Shown: positions 42,938-53,332, numbered from the stretch's first letter. The stretch: 64,000 bases of DNA from Anoxynatronum buryatiense (GCF_900182905.1 NZ_FXUF01000003.1:248001-312000), one strand, 5' to 3'. Program-made: numbers and translations. Notes: generated by a model from the sequence alone, not told the origin.

Positions 42938-44199
42938 TTCGCTGCCTCCTTTACCCTTCGTTCTTTTCGAATCAGTGCTTCGGGGACCACTTCAAACGGG
43001 ACCTGAAAAGTGACAATTTGCTGGGGGTGAGGAGCCTGTTCAATTGACTCACCTGCTTCATTTTTCAGTTTTGTGATGGTGAAGCGTTGCAATACCCGGT
43101 GTGGTGCAATGATTTCCACTTCGTCGCCTTCAAAAAATCGGTTTCGTTGTTCGGCGGTGGCTGTCATGGTGTGCGGATCGAAGTCGATTATTTTGGCAAT
43201 GAAATCATAGCTGCGGCTCTGGTCGGTATCCTCATATATGTGGTCTTCAGGCCCCGGAGCATCAAAGTAAAATCCTGTGGTAAAGGGGCGATGGCTTGCT
43301 TTCGACAGTTCCTGCATCCACGTTGGATCTGGTACCCAGTTGTCAGGATCGGTCAGGTAAGCATCCAATGCCATGCGGTATGCCCTTACCACTGTGGCAA
43401 CGTAATGGACGGTTTTCATGCGTCCTTCGATTTTCAGACTGGTGATGCCTGCCTTGATAAGTTGGGGCAAGTGCTGGATCAGACAGAGATCTTTGGAATG
43501 AAAAATATATGTGCCCGTCGCATCTTCGTATACAGGCATGTATTCTCCAGGACGTTTCTCTTCCACCAGGTGGTATTTCCAGCGGCAGGGATGCGCACAT
43601 TCTCCCCGGTTGGCGTCTCGCTGAATCATGTAGTTACTCAACAGGCAGCGGCCTGAATAGGAAATACACATGGCACCGTGAATAAAGGCTTCCAATTCAA
43701 GGGTGGCTGGTACCTCTTTTCGAATCTGGGCTATTTCCTGGAGACTCAATTCACGTGCAAGCACCACCCGCTGGGCACCCAGCCGGTGCCAAAATTTCAG
43801 CGACTGGCTGTTGGTGGTGTTTGCCTGTGTGCTGATATGAATTGGTATTTGGGGTGCCAGTTCCTGCACCATATCAAAGGTACCGGGGTCAGAAACGATA
43901 AATGCATCCAGCGGTATATGGCTGATGGTATTCAGGTACTCCGGCAGTTCTTTCAGATCGTCTTCATGAGGAATGATATTCAGGGTCAGGTAAACCTTAG
44001 CTCCATGACCATGGGCAAAGGCAACCCCTTCTTCCAGCTGACTGACGCTGAAATTTTTGGCAGCTGCCCGCAGTCCGAAAACCTGGCCTCCCAGATACAC
44101 GGCGTCTGCTCCATAAATGACAGCGGTTTTTAATCGTTCCAGATCACCGGCAGGTGCCAGCAGTTCAATTGATGGTGGTGGTTTCAGAAGATGAGTCAT
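42934..44199 (-). CDS. trhP: U32 family protein, tRNA hydroxylation (TrhP/YrrO)
   Basis: A 421-residue U32 protein with the family signature [22 protein letters not shown] and surrounding Cys residues (GECAHPCRW) that probably hold an Fe-S cluster. The TrhP group installs 5-hydroxyuridine at the tRNA wobble position using prephenate-derived chemistry, rather than acting as a collagenase. Bacillus has two adjacent genes (yrrN, yrrO); only the YrrO-like form is present here. The methyltransferase that completes mo5U lies directly upstream. Confidence 0.88.
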   Translation of the reverse strand: MTHLLKPPPSIELLAPAGDLERLKTAVIYGADAVYLGGQVFGLRAAAKNFSVSQLEEGVAFAHGHGAKVYLTLNIIPHEDDLKELPEYLNTISHIPLDAFIVSDPGTFDMVQELAPQIPIHISTQANTTNSQSLKFWHRLGAQRVVLARELSLQEIAQIRKEVPATLELEAFIHGAMCISYSGRCLLSNYMIQRDANRGECAHPCRWKYHLVEEKRPGEYMPVYEDATGTYIFHSKDLCLIQHLPQLIKAGITSLKIEGRMKTVHYVATVVRAYRMALDAYLTDPDNWVPDPTWMQELSKASHRPFTTGFYFDAPGPEDHIYEDTDQSRSYDFIAKIIDFDPHTMTATAEQRNRFFEGDEVEIIAPHRVLQRFTITKLKNEAGESIEQAPHPQQIVTFQVPFEVVPEALIRKERRVKEAAK

Positions 44200-44213
44200 G
44201 GGATCCCCCGTTA

Positions 44214-44879
44214 TTATAGATTTGATGATGTTTCGTTCAGTTTCAGACTGATGGCAAGGCCGTCGCCTATGGGTAATAAGCTGGTTTGGAGTTGTGGGTG
44301 ACTGGTAATGGTTTTCAGGTAGTTGCGCATACGCGTCACGATGGTCTTTTTTCGCCGCTTCACCATGGCATCGCTGGCCACCATGCCTCTAAACAGCACA
44401 TTGTCGGAAATCAACAGGCCGCCCGGTTTCAATAATTTAAGACAGTGCTCCAGCATCTGATGATAGTGTCCCTTGGCACCGTCAAGAAAAATCATATCCA
44501 CTGGTTCGGTGAGGCAAGGAAGGATTTCTGTCGCGTCACCGGGCATTACTTTAATCTGTTGGGAACAGCCAGCCTCTTCAATATAACATCTTGCAGTATC
44601 AATCAGGTGCGGATCTCTTTCGATGGTAATCAGCCTGCAGTTTGGACCGGCGGCATAGCAAAACAGAATAGCTGAGTAGCCAATGGCTGTGCCTACTTCG
44701 AGAAGGTATTGGCTGCGGGTCGTTTTAATGAGTGTTTCCATCAGTGAAGCCACTTCCGGTGTAATGATGGGGATCTTCTGGTTTTGTGCCTCCTGCTCTA
44801 GCCTGTTGAGTATGCCTGAGCGTTGAGGTAGTAATGTCTTTAAATAATCTTCCACATAGGGTTGTGTAATAGGGTTCAT
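44214..44879 (-). CDS. trmR: tRNA 5-hydroxyuridine O-methyltransferase TrmR-like
   Basis: A 221-residue class I SAM methyltransferase of the COMT/YrrM type. SAM-binding motif LLEVGTAIGYSAILF and metal-binding DMIFLDGAKGHYHQM plus ISDNVLFRG are visible. I start at ATG 44879 (AAAGGAG 8 bases upstream). In B. subtilis YrrM (TrmR) methylates the hydroxyuridine made by TrhP, and here the two genes are adjacent. Confidence 0.88.
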   Translation of the reverse strand: MNPITQPYVEDYLKTLLPQRSGILNRLEQEAQNQKIPIITPEVASLMETLIKTTRSQYLLEVGTAIGYSAILFCYAAGPNCRLITIERDPHLIDTARCYIEEAGCSQQIKVMPGDATEILPCLTEPVDMIFLDGAKGHYHQMLEHCLKLLKPGGLLISDNVLFRGMVASDAMVKRRKKTIVTRMRNYLKTITSHPQLQTSLLPIGDGLAISLKLNETSSNL

Positions 44880-44905
44880 CAAATAACTCCTTTTGTACTT
44901 TCTGG

Positions 44906-45502
44906 TTACCCGAAAGTCATTAGAAAGGGTACCAGTACCGGCACAATGGCTGTCAGAACAACACCGGTAATAAAAGCAATGATGGCCACATTGCCATCTG
45001 TCGAACGGGAAATAATGGGCAGGGTTACATCCATACTGGTGGCGCCGGCAGGGGCTATGCTTTCCAGTTTTCCGATATAACGAGCGACAAAGGGGATGGA
45101 TACCAGTGCCATCACTTCTCTGGAAATATTTGTTATGAAGGCGAGCGTTCCCAGCTGGGCACTATGTTTTGAAAGCTCTATAGCCGAAAAGGAATACCAG
45201 CCAAAACCAGCTCCCACAGCACCCGCCTGATACCAGGGTATATGGAGGAGCAACCCGCCTGCCATGGTTCCCAGCACACTGCCGAGAGCTACCATAAAGG
45301 GTACCAGGAGAATGCGAAAACCCATTTCCCGGATCTTTTTCAATAAGTCTCCTTGACGTCCCACATCAATGCCTACAAAAAACAGTAGCAGGCACAGACC
45401 AAAAGTAATGAGACTGCCCATGTGGGGAATAATGGTGGGGGGGATCACCAGGATACCGGCACCAATGCCCAGAGCAACTGCAATGAAAATAGCGATGGTC
45501 AT
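44906..45502 (-). CDS. LysO-type lysine exporter, C-terminal subunit
   Basis: A 198-residue membrane protein with about five helices, corresponding to the C-terminal two-thirds of LysO (YbjE): LLLFFVGIDVGRQ, GAGFGWYSFSAIEL and REVMALVSIPFVARYIGK. LysO exports L-lysine and the toxic analogue thialysine. It overlaps the upstream small gene by 4 bases, so the two parts are probably made together. Confidence 0.82.
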   Translation of the reverse strand: MTIAIFIAVALGIGAGILVIPPTIIPHMGSLITFGLCLLLFFVGIDVGRQGDLLKKIREMGFRILLVPFMVALGSVLGTMAGGLLLHIPWYQAGAVGAGFGWYSFSAIELSKHSAQLGTLAFITNISREVMALVSIPFVARYIGKLESIAPAGATSMDVTLPIISRSTDGNVAIIAFITGVVLTAIVPVLVPFLMTFG

Positions 45503-45789
45503 CTTGAGTCTCCTTTTCGATGAAGAATGTGAGCAGAAACCATCTTAACGCCTATGACACTGAAGATAATCGAAAAACCAGCCAATACCACTGCCTGTAG
45601 CCCGATGGTAGCGAAAGATGCGATCACTGTTTCGTCAAGGCCAATATTCACACCCATGATGAATAATAAGAGTAACAAAGCGCCACTCTGAAAAAAATCC
45701 AGCCGGTTCAGGATGGATGGTTTTAACATGCGGCGGTAACCGATGAAGCCGCCGGCCACAATAATGACCAGGTACAATAAAATATCCAA
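45499..45789 (-). CDS. LysO-type lysine exporter, N-terminal subunit
   Basis: A ~96-residue membrane protein with three helices matching the LysO N-terminal part (GALLLLLFIMGVNIGLDETVIA). ATG 45804 is open but its own second codons form GGAGG, which is 8 bases before the TTG at 45789, so I prefer TTG. In Enterobacteria LysO is a single chain; this split form occurs in several anaerobes and is not evidence of a frameshift, because the stop/start overlap is clean. Confidence 0.75.
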   Translation of the reverse strand: MDILLYLVIIVAGGFIGYRRMLKPSILNRLDFFQSGALLLLLFIMGVNIGLDETVIASFATIGLQAVVLAGFSIIFSVIGVKMVSAHILHRKGDSR

Positions 45790-45912
45790 ACAGCACGCCT
45801 CCATTTCGAAAGTCTCAGGTAATTATATCGCAGGCGCAAGTTTCCAGCAATAGGGAATGCGGTATGTTACCATACATTCACGTGAACGCTGATATTTGAG
45901 AACATATGTATA

Positions 45913-45957
45913 AGGAGGCAATCTCGTTTCCCTGTGGGAATCGTGATGCCTCCTGTG
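45913..45957 (-). terminator. Hairpin after RNase J
   Basis: AGGAGGCA...TGCCTCCT outer stem with an inner GGGAA/TTCCC pairing, 38 bases past the RNase J stop. The T-tract is short, so termination may be partial. Confidence 0.5.
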
Positions 45958-45994
45958 GTTGGTTGTTTTGTGGTTGGTTGTTTAATGTATGGTA

Positions 45995-47854
45995 TTAAAC
46001 TTCCATAATGATGGGGAGAATCATGGGACGGCGCTGGGTTTTGTGATACAGGAAATCTTTCAGACCGTCACGAATGCCGTTCTTGAGCTGGGCCCATTCT
46101 TTGACGCCCCGCTGTTCCATTTGGTCAAGTGATTTTTGAACGACTATGCGGGCTTCTTCCATCAAATCTTCTGATTCGCGCACATAGACAAATCCTCTGG
46201 AAATGATATCGGGTCCGGCGACGACTTTGGCTTCGCTGCGATCCATGGTGACGACAACCACCATCAAACCATCTTCGGCCAAATGCTTGCGGTCACGAAG
46301 GACGATACTGCCTACATCACCCACACCCAGGCCATCCACCAAAATCGGACCTGCCTGAACCTTGCCGGTGATTTTTCCTTCTATCTGGTCAAGCTCCAAC
46401 ACCTGTCCATTTTGCATGGTAAACACATTTTCTTCAGGCATGCCCAGGCTCATGGCCAGATTGGCATGCTGCTTCAAATGTCTGTACTCTCCATGAACGG
46501 GTATAAAGTACTTGGGGCGTACCAGGTTGTGCATCAACTTTAATTCTTCCTGGCAGGCGTGCCCGGAGGTATGCACCTCAGCCAGAGAATCATAAATTAC
46601 ATTTGCTCCCTTTTCAAAGAGTTGGTTGATAACTCGGCTGACGGTTTTTTCATTGCCAGGAATGGGTGAGGCGGAGAAGATCACCAGATCTCCTGCCTGT
46701 ATATCCAGTTTTCTGTGTTCGCCGGAAGACATGCGGCTCAGCGCAGCCATGGGTTCTCCCTGGCTTCCGGTAGTTAAAAGCACCAGCTGATCATCCCGGT
46801 ATTCATCCATGTCTCGAAGATCGATGACAAGACCTTCGGGCACGTTCATGACACCCAGCTCACTGGCAACAGCAAAAACATTGAGCATGCTGCGACCGTT
46901 AATGACCACTTTACGGTTAAATTTTTGTGCTGTGTTAATAATAATCTGCAGCCGGTGAATATTGGATGAGAACGTGGCTACGATAATACGGCTTTTGCAG
47001 TTCATAAAAGCATTCTCAAGGGATTTGCGTACATTTTGCTCTGAGATAGTGGCGCCGGGGCGTTCAACATTGGTACTATCAGCCAACATTAACAATACGC
47101 CCTTTTCCCCAAGATCTGCAAACTTATGAAGATCCATCACCTGTCCATCTACAGGCGTGTAATCAATTTTAAAATCTCCTGTATGAAGAATGGTGCCGAT
47201 ATCGGTATGCACTGCAATGGCAAAGGCGTCAGGAATACTGTGTGTGGTTCGTATCGGTTCAATTTTAAAGACGCCCAGCTGGAATGTTTCATCACCCTTG
47301 ATGCGTTGCATACGCACATTGTTCAGTCGGTGTTCTTTGAACTTAACTTCCAGGAGTCCCAAGGCCAGACGGGGGCCATAAATGGGAACGTTAATCTGTT
47401 TTAGCAGGTAAGGAATGGCACCAATATGGTCTTCGTGACCGTGGGTAATGACCACGCCTCTTATTTTCTCTTGGTTTTTCACCAGATATGTCATGTCGGG
47501 AATGACAATATCGATGCCCAGCATTTCATCATCAGGAAAACTGAGACCGCAGTCGATGATGAGAATTTCATTTTTGTATTCCACCAGGGTCAGGTTTTTT
47601 CCGATTTCTTTTAGACCGCCAAGAGGAATAATTTTTATTTTTTCTCCGCCTGGTTCTGGCACCGGCACCGGTTGAGCTTTCGCCGGGCGTTTCTTTTTCT
47701 TTGCTGGTGACACTTTTGATGTTGTTGCTGTTGAAATGTCTGCTGCTACTGTGGATGCATTTTTTTCAACAGGCTGTTCTTTCGGTTTGTCTGATTGGGT
47801 GGGTCGTTTAAACCACTTCTTTTTTTTCTTTGGTTTCGTTGTTGTATCTGTCAT
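45995..47854 (-). CDS. rnjA: Ribonuclease J
   Basis: A 619-residue RNase J. The metallo-beta-lactamase core has THGHEDHIGAIPYLL and HTGDFKIDYTP, with the beta-CASP region containing SSNIHRLQIII; it also has the C-terminal domain. It is an endo- and 5'-exonuclease of mRNA and rRNA maturation. The first ~65 residues are an extra Lys/Pro/Thr-rich tail (TKPKKKKKWFKRPTQ, SPAKKKKRPAKAQPVPVP) absent from the Bacillus enzyme, which may bind RNA. AAAGGA precedes ATG 47854; the longer frame starts in poor context. Confidence 0.93.
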   Translation of the reverse strand: MTDTTTKPKKKKKWFKRPTQSDKPKEQPVEKNASTVAADISTATTSKVSPAKKKKRPAKAQPVPVPEPGGEKIKIIPLGGLKEIGKNLTLVEYKNEILIIDCGLSFPDDEMLGIDIVIPDMTYLVKNQEKIRGVVITHGHEDHIGAIPYLLKQINVPIYGPRLALGLLEVKFKEHRLNNVRMQRIKGDETFQLGVFKIEPIRTTHSIPDAFAIAVHTDIGTILHTGDFKIDYTPVDGQVMDLHKFADLGEKGVLLMLADSTNVERPGATISEQNVRKSLENAFMNCKSRIIVATFSSNIHRLQIIINTAQKFNRKVVINGRSMLNVFAVASELGVMNVPEGLVIDLRDMDEYRDDQLVLLTTGSQGEPMAALSRMSSGEHRKLDIQAGDLVIFSASPIPGNEKTVSRVINQLFEKGANVIYDSLAEVHTSGHACQEELKLMHNLVRPKYFIPVHGEYRHLKQHANLAMSLGMPEENVFTMQNGQVLELDQIEGKITGKVQAGPILVDGLGVGDVGSIVLRDRKHLAEDGLMVVVVTMDRSEAKVVAGPDIISRGFVYVRESEDLMEEARIVVQKSLDQMEQRGVKEWAQLKNGIRDGLKDFLYHKTQRRPMILPIIMEV

Positions 47855-47914
47855 ATTAATTCCTTTCTGTTTTCGCGCACACAAATACAGGCAGTCCCAT
47901 ATCTTTAAGATGGA

Positions 47915-48349
47915 CTACCTGCATTTGGAGCATAATCCGAAAAATTTGACTTTATGGTCTGTGATTGTAAACTGATACTTGTTGGTAATCTCTTCTTCCA
48001 GCGGATCCAAAAGGTCTTCCCCGACTTCAATGATGGCTCCGCAGTTCTGGCAAATCAGGTGATGATGCTGGTGATCTTCTTTGTGATTGTTAAACTCGTA
48101 CCGACTGCATCCATCATCCAGATTGATCTTCAGGATCAAACCCATTTCATCAAGGATCTGCAACGTTCGATATACCGTCGCCAGTCCAATGTCCGGGCAT
48201 TGGGTTTTCACCAGGTCATAGATCTCTTCTGTATTGAGATGCTGCCCCTGATTTTCCATGATAATATTTAAAACTGCCCTGCGCTGCGGGGTCAGTTTAT
48301 ATCCTTTTTCTTTTAGTAATGTTTTTAATTGATCCAGAGGATTTTCCAT
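47915..48349 (-). CDS. Fur-family transcriptional regulator
   Basis: A 144-residue Fur-family protein with winged helix KGYKLTPQRRAVLNIIMENQGQHLNTEEIY, recognition helix GLATVYRTLQIL and a His-rich sensor HHHLICQNCGAIIEV. Two CxxC pairs (CQNC, CSKC) form the structural zinc site. Start chosen at ATG 48349 (AGGTGAAAAT upstream). It could be Fur, Zur or PerR; the sequence alone does not settle which metal. Its promoter overlaps a palindrome, suggesting autoregulation. Confidence 0.88.
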   Translation of the reverse strand: MENPLDQLKTLLKEKGYKLTPQRRAVLNIIMENQGQHLNTEEIYDLVKTQCPDIGLATVYRTLQILDEMGLILKINLDDGCSRYEFNNHKEDHQHHHLICQNCGAIIEVGEDLLDPLEEEITNKYQFTITDHKVKFFGLCSKCR

Positions 48350-48383
48350 ATTTTCACCTGCTTCCATCAGGTTCTGTGCCTGA

Positions 48384-48403
48384 TGATTCTCATATAATAA
48401 TCA
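48384..48403. promoter_or_regulatory. Candidate Fur-family operator
   Basis: 20-bp imperfect palindrome TGATT-T--AT...AT--A-AATCA (8 of 10 positions symmetrical), located about 12 to 31 bases downstream of the -10 box of the fur-family gene. Confidence 0.45.
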
Positions 48404-48414
48404 TTTCAAATCTT

Positions 48415-48443
48415 ATTATAACGGTTTGACCCATAGTTGTCAA
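48415..48443 (-). promoter_or_regulatory. Consensus sigma-A promoter of the Fur-family gene
   Basis: TTGACA (48443-48438), 17-base spacer, TATAAT (48420-48415): perfect in both hexamers and spacing. Confidence 0.85.
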
Positions 48444-48456
48444 ATGAAAGTGGGGA

Positions 48457-48502
48457 AAACACTGCAGGCGGAACTCAGCTAATGAATCCGCCTGCAGTGT
48501 TT
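48457..48502 (-). terminator. Intrinsic terminator after the DUF1292 gene
   Basis: Perfect 16-bp inverted repeat (48457-48472 with 48487-48502), 18 bases past the stop of the DUF1292 gene, ending TTTT on the minus strand. Confidence 0.75.
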
Positions 48503-48520
48503 GGATGTGCAGACAATATG

Positions 48521-48823
48521 TTAGCTTTCTTCTGTTTCCATTTCATCCAACATGGTTTCGTATGCAGCGGCAACCTGTTCAAACTCATCGTCATCTTCAA
48601 CTGCTACCAGCATCACCTGTTCTTCATCATTGGGATCCTGTTCCATGCGGAAAATGTAGGCATCTTCATCTTCGTCAGCGTCGACGGGCAAAAGAATGGC
48701 ATATTCCTGGTCTTCCATTTCCATGGTCATAATGATCTCGAAATCTTGTTCTTCTCCATTTTCATCCACCAGGGTAACAATGTGTTCATCGTGATTGTGA
48801 TCATGTTCGTGGTCATGGGTCAT
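48521..48823 (-). CDS. DUF1292 acidic protein
   Basis: A 100-residue protein of the DUF1292 family, common in Firmicutes next to ruvX and ireB. It opens with a His/Asp-rich tail (MTHDHEHDHNHDEHIV) and is very acidic (core ENGEEQDFEIIMTMEMEDQEYAIL). AAGGAGG lies 8 bases before the ATG. The His-rich start may bind metal. No function is assigned to the family. Confidence 0.85.
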   Translation of the reverse strand: MTHDHEHDHNHDEHIVTLVDENGEEQDFEIIMTMEMEDQEYAILLPVDADEDEDAYIFRMEQDPNDEEQVMLVAVEDDDEFEQVAAAYETMLDEMETEES

Positions 48824-48863
48824 ATTTCTTACCTCCTTTGGGATTTGGTTGTCAATTCACTTT

Positions 48864-49289
48864 TCATCTATTTAAAAAATCCAGATACCCCTGCAGTATA
48901 CAGACTGCTGCTGCAGTATCAATGATTTTTTTTCTTTTGCTTCGTCTCAAATCTGCTTCTATAAGGGAGCGTTCGGCCATTTTTGTTGTCAGACGCTCGT
49001 CCCATTCTGTGATCTCGCAGCTTATTTCTGGGTGAAGCTGTTCTATAAAATGACGCACTTTTTCTGCTTGCGGCCCAATGGTGCCATTCATATTTTTGGG
49101 CAGGCCCACCACCAGACGCGTAACTTCGTACTGCTGGATGATGGTTTTTAAGGCGTCGATATCGACTTCGAGGGTATCCCTGCGGATGGTGTGCAAGCCC
49201 TGTGCCGTCCAACCCATAGGATCGCTGATTGCCATTCCGATGGTTTTGTCACCAACGTCAAGGGCTAGAATGCGTTTAAAAGGTTCCAT
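48864..49289 (-). CDS. ruvX: Putative pre-16S rRNA nuclease / Holliday resolvase YqgF (RuvX)
   Basis: A 141-residue YqgF protein with ILALDVGDKTIGMAISD, VVGLPKNMNGT, WDERLTT and IIDTAAAVCILQGYLD, all in the order expected of the RNase H-like fold. Family members mature the 16S rRNA 5' end and have been called Holliday resolvases. Part of the alaS-ireB-AKR-ruvX-DUF1292 block. Confidence 0.92.
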   Translation of the reverse strand: MEPFKRILALDVGDKTIGMAISDPMGWTAQGLHTIRRDTLEVDIDALKTIIQQYEVTRLVVGLPKNMNGTIGPQAEKVRHFIEQLHPEISCEITEWDERLTTKMAERSLIEADLRRSKRKKIIDTAAAVCILQGYLDFLNR

Positions 49290-49321
49290 AGTGTTCTCCT
49301 TTTGTGTGGTTGAATAACGGC

Positions 49322-50284
49322 TTATAAGACCTTAATGCAGAATTCTGGGCAATCCACCACACAATAACTGCATAGAATGCACCGACTGTGATCCACAACT
49401 GCCTGCCCATTAATAATGGAGAGCGCTTTCTGACGGCATCGTTTGATGCAGTTTCCGCATCCCCGGCACTCGTCTCCCAAGTGAAGTTTTCTTTTCCTGG
49501 ACATCGCTGCCTCGCGGGCAGACCTGGTGAGTGGCAAATTATTTGCCATCAGGCAGTTGGCGTTGATTTCTGCCTGTGACTGCATACCCACTGCCACAGC
49601 ATCCAGTAATGGGTGTTCGAGAGAGAATCGCAGGGCCTCTTCGTAGTTGCCCAGCAAATGGCCACCGCCCAGAGGTTTCATCCCCACAATTGCTTTTCCC
49701 GCAGCCTGTGCTGTCTGAAGAGCCTGGGTCATTTCGTCAATACCCCCGTCTTGAATTCCCAGGCCAGATGGGTTGAAAATGGGAAAAATCACCTGTAACT
49801 GAGGATAATGAAGGCTTGCAGTCACAGTCGCGATGCGGTGTGTGGAAAACCCCACAGCACGAATAATGCCCCTGTCTTTCAAGCGCATGTATTCCTGTAG
49901 TGCATCTCCGTGCCCCTGCAGGGTGTGAAGGCTCTCCTGCTCATGCATCAACATGATATCCAGGTAATGGGTTCCCATTTCTTCCAGAGCTTCTTCCACT
50001 GCTTCTCTGGCGGTTTCTGTTGACCAGGCGTATGACTTGGTCATGATAACCACATTCTCACGGCGCACCTGCTTTAGCAAGTACCGGAGATGGGGGTAAG
50101 TACCATATAGCTGTGCCGTATCAAAAAAAGTGATACCTTGTTGGTAAGCGTGACACAACAGGCGGCCGCCAGCCTCAGGTGTCATGTTTCGCTGAAGGGG
50201 GCCCAGTGTCAGGGTTCCGTAACAAAGCCTGGAAACCCTGATTTGCGTCTTGCCTAACGCATGCTGGGAAACCGGCGAAATCAT
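49322..50284 (-). CDS. Aldo/keto reductase with 4Fe-4S ferredoxin domain
   Basis: A 320-residue protein: an aldo/keto reductase barrel (catalytic Asp-Tyr in FFDTAQLYG, Lys in VIMTKSYAW, His in IMLMHEQ) followed by two CxxCxxC clusters ([11 protein letters not shown] and [11 protein letters not shown]). This ferredoxin-tailed branch is common in anaerobes; the electron partner and substrate are unknown. It overlaps ireB by 4 bases. Confidence 0.88.
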   Translation of the reverse strand: MISPVSQHALGKTQIRVSRLCYGTLTLGPLQRNMTPEAGGRLLCHAYQQGITFFDTAQLYGTYPHLRYLLKQVRRENVVIMTKSYAWSTETAREAVEEALEEMGTHYLDIMLMHEQESLHTLQGHGDALQEYMRLKDRGIIRAVGFSTHRIATVTASLHYPQLQVIFPIFNPSGLGIQDGGIDEMTQALQTAQAAGKAIVGMKPLGGGHLLGNYEEALRFSLEHPLLDAVAVGMQSQAEINANCLMANNLPLTRSAREAAMSRKRKLHLGDECRGCGNCIKRCRQKALSIINGQAVVDHSRCILCSYCVVDCPEFCIKVL

Positions 50285-50550
50285 TTCTGGTTCATATGGT
50301 GCTTTATATAGCTGTTAAGCAGCTCTTCCAGTATTTCATCCCGTTCAATTTTACGAATCTGGCTGCGTGCACCGCCATGACTGGTGATGTAGGACGGATC
50401 TCCTGAAAGAATATACCCAATAAACTGATTGGCAGGATTATAGCCCTTTTCTTCCAATGCCTGGTAAACCTGTGTGATGATTTCCCGGGCCTGGTCTTTT
50501 TTGTCCTGTTCAAGACTGAAACGCATGGTATTATTCATTTGATCACTCAT
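50281..50550 (-). CDS. ireB: IreB-family regulatory phosphoprotein
   Basis: An 89-residue protein matching the IreB (DUF965) family, with [42 protein letters not shown]. In Enterococcus IreB is a substrate of the PASTA kinase IreK on conserved threonines. ATG 50550 follows AGGAGG. It lies directly downstream of alaS, its usual neighbour. Confidence 0.93.
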   Translation of the reverse strand: MSDQMNNTMRFSLEQDKKDQAREIITQVYQALEEKGYNPANQFIGYILSGDPSYITSHGGARSQIRKIERDEILEELLNSYIKHHMNQK

Positions 50551-50579
50551 CACTGATTCCTCCTTTGATAAAACTGCTT

Positions 50580-53225
50580 TTACGCTAAAGCCTGCTGAAT
50601 CATTTCCATGGCACGGGAAAGGGCTTCAGGGATTTTATCGGGTTTTTTACCACCGGCCTGGGCCATGTCAGGCCTGCCGCCGCCGCCGCCACCTGTGATA
50701 GCAGCGACTTCTTTTACCAGTTTTCCGGCATGGAGGCCCTTTTCAACCAGATCTTTCGAAAGGGTGGCCATGATGTGAACTTTATCTTCCTCATGTGAAG
50801 CAAGTAATATTGCTGCCGAACCTGCTTTTTCTTTGATGCGGTCTCCCAGTTCCCGAAGTGCGTCCATTGACTGACCTTCAAGAGAAGTGATCACCACAGC
50901 CGTTTGTCCAATGGTGACTGCATTCTGAAGCAAATCACCCTGCTGGTCTTTCATTTGTTCCTGTTTCATTTTTTGAATCAGTTGATCCTTCTCCCGGCTC
51001 TCCTGAATCATTTCATCCAGTCGAGGGAGCAGCCGCTCATGGCGGGTTTTCAGCATAGAAGCCATGGTTTGTAGTGTTTCCTGATGCTGTTTGAAGAGGC
51101 GGTATGCACCGGTGCCTGTAACGGCTTCAATACGCCTCACGCCTGAAGCAATGCCGCTTTCGCCAAGAATCAGCAACATGCCGATTTCGCCACTGTTGTT
51201 GACATGGGTGCCGCCACAAAGTTCAAGGCTGAAATCACCGGTTTTCACAACACGCACCGTCTCGCCGTATTTGGCATCAAACAAGGCTTCAGCTCCCAGT
51301 GAACGGGCCTTTTCAATAGAGGTTTCCATGATTTGAACCGGGAGTGATCGCTGAATTTGTTGGTTGACAATGGTTTCAACCGTTTCAAGCTCTTCTGCGG
51401 TCATGGGTTCAAAATGGTTAAAGTCAAATCGGAGGCGTTCTGGAGTAACCAGAGATCCGGCTTGTTGCACATGTTCTCCCAGTATATGTTTAAGAGCTTT
51501 ATGCAACAGATGGGTTGCAGTGTGATTCCGGGCTGTATCGGCTCGACGCTCGGAAGTAACAATGGCCTGCAGCGTATCTCCCACGGCTATCTGCCCCTGG
51601 TCGGCCTCAACAACATGGTAGATCACTTCCCCGCTTCCCTTTCGGGTATCAACCACACGTCCTATGAAAGCGGCACCTTTTAAAACACCCTGATCTCCCA
51701 CCTGCCCGCCACCCTCTCCGTAAAACGGAGTTTGGTCCAAGAGAACGAACATCGTCGTTCCTTTTTCGGCAAGACCTCTTTCAACAGATGCTCCTTCTTG
51801 AATGAGAGCGGTAACAGTGGCAGATACAGCGAGACTGCCATAACCGACAAAACTGGTTTGAGGCACTGCTGTCAGTACGGTTAACGGATCTTCTTTCCAG
51901 CCTACAGCGCCGGCTTCACTGCGGGCATTTCGGGCACGTGTTTTTTGTTGTTCCATTTCTGCTTTAAAGGCTGGTTCATCAACGGTCATACCTGTTTCTT
52001 CAAGAATCTCTTTGGTTAGATCAAGGGGGAACCCAAATGTATCGTAGAGACGAAAAGCCTGAGAGCCGCTAAGAACTTGCTGGCCTTCCGATTTCATCAT
52101 TTCAATGTAATCACCGAGCATTTCGCTGCCCTGATGAATGGTTTCCAGAAAACGGTCCTCTTCCACCAGTATCACTTTACGAATCGTCTCTTGTTTTTCC
52201 ATCAGCTCCGGGTATCCGGAATGGAATTTTTCGACAACTTTATCCATCAGCTGATACAGGAAGGCCTGGTTAAGTCCCAGAAGCTTTCCATGCCGGGCAG
52301 CCCGGCGCAACAGCCGACGCAACACATAGCCCCTGCCCTCGTTGCTGGGCAGTATGCCATCGCTGATCATAAAGGTGATGGAACGTATATGGTCTGTAAT
52401 GATGCGAATGGATATATCATGTTGATGATTTTCCCCATAAGTGACACCTGAACGTTCACAGACATTGTCGAGAATTACCCGCATGCCGTCTATTTCAAAA
52501 ATGGAATCAACTTCCTGCAACATACAGGCTACGCGTTCCAGGCCCATTCCGGTATCGATATTGGGATTAGGCAATGGTGTATAGTTACCGGCTTCATCTT
52601 TGTTGAACTGGGTGAAAACAAGATTCCAGTATTCCACATAGCGGTCACACTCGCAGCCGGGCTTACAGGCAGCATCACCGCAGCCATATTTTTCTCCCCG
52701 GTCAAAGTAAAGCTCAGAGCAGGGACCACAGGGGCCCAGTCCAATCTCCCAGAAGTTATCTTCTTTGCCAAGACGCACAATGCGTTCTTCGGGCAGGCCC
52801 ACTTCCTGGCGCCACAGATGAAAGGCTTCATCATCATCTTCATAAATCGATGCCCAGATACGTTCCGGTGGAAGTTTCAGATGCTCCAGTGAAAACTCCC
52901 AGCTCCATCGTATGGCTTCTTTTTTGAAATAATCACCGAAAGAAAAATTTCCCAGCATTTCAAAAAAAGTGGCGTGCCGGGCGGTTTTGCCAACGTTCTC
53001 TATATCGCCTGTTCGTATACATTTTTGACTGGTGGCCATTCTATTTTTGGGGGGAACCTGTGTGCCTGCAAAAAAAGGCTTTAATGGCGCCATACCGGAG
53101 TTAATCAGAAGCAGGCTATTGTCATCTTTAGGTATCAGGGAAAAACTGGGGCGCACCAAATGATCTTTTGACTCAAAAAATTCAAGAAAGGCTTGACGAA
53201 TTTCATTGATCCCTTTTTTCTCCAT
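50580..53225 (-). CDS. alaS: Alanyl-tRNA synthetase
   Basis: An 881-residue AlaRS. The class II aminoacylation domain begins [17 protein letters not shown], the editing domain has the zinc-binding [11 protein letters not shown] and CGGTH, and the C-terminal oligomerisation/C-Ala region ends [16 protein letters not shown]. Length and domain order are normal. AAAGGAGG lies 6 bases before the ATG. Confidence 0.98.
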   Translation of the reverse strand: MEKKGINEIRQAFLEFFESKDHLVRPSFSLIPKDDNSLLLINSGMAPLKPFFAGTQVPPKNRMATSQKCIRTGDIENVGKTARHATFFEMLGNFSFGDYFKKEAIRWSWEFSLEHLKLPPERIWASIYEDDDEAFHLWRQEVGLPEERIVRLGKEDNFWEIGLGPCGPCSELYFDRGEKYGCGDAACKPGCECDRYVEYWNLVFTQFNKDEAGNYTPLPNPNIDTGMGLERVACMLQEVDSIFEIDGMRVILDNVCERSGVTYGENHQHDISIRIITDHIRSITFMISDGILPSNEGRGYVLRRLLRRAARHGKLLGLNQAFLYQLMDKVVEKFHSGYPELMEKQETIRKVILVEEDRFLETIHQGSEMLGDYIEMMKSEGQQVLSGSQAFRLYDTFGFPLDLTKEILEETGMTVDEPAFKAEMEQQKTRARNARSEAGAVGWKEDPLTVLTAVPQTSFVGYGSLAVSATVTALIQEGASVERGLAEKGTTMFVLLDQTPFYGEGGGQVGDQGVLKGAAFIGRVVDTRKGSGEVIYHVVEADQGQIAVGDTLQAIVTSERRADTARNHTATHLLHKALKHILGEHVQQAGSLVTPERLRFDFNHFEPMTAEELETVETIVNQQIQRSLPVQIMETSIEKARSLGAEALFDAKYGETVRVVKTGDFSLELCGGTHVNNSGEIGMLLILGESGIASGVRRIEAVTGTGAYRLFKQHQETLQTMASMLKTRHERLLPRLDEMIQESREKDQLIQKMKQEQMKDQQGDLLQNAVTIGQTAVVITSLEGQSMDALRELGDRIKEKAGSAAILLASHEEDKVHIMATLSKDLVEKGLHAGKLVKEVAAITGGGGGGRPDMAQAGGKKPDKIPEALSRAMEMIQQALA

Positions 53226-53332
53226 GTTGATCCTCCTTTTGTGGCACCATTATATCACGGGGCAGGGGTTTCCTGCATCTGATTCATGTAAAAAAGTGGT
53301 AGTGATGCTTCTGCGACAGATTCAGGCATCCT

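Noticed and set aside
42934-44199. Collagenase function for the U32 protein
   Set aside because: Neighbours trmR and udk place it with the tRNA hydroxylation TrhP group rather than extracellular proteases.
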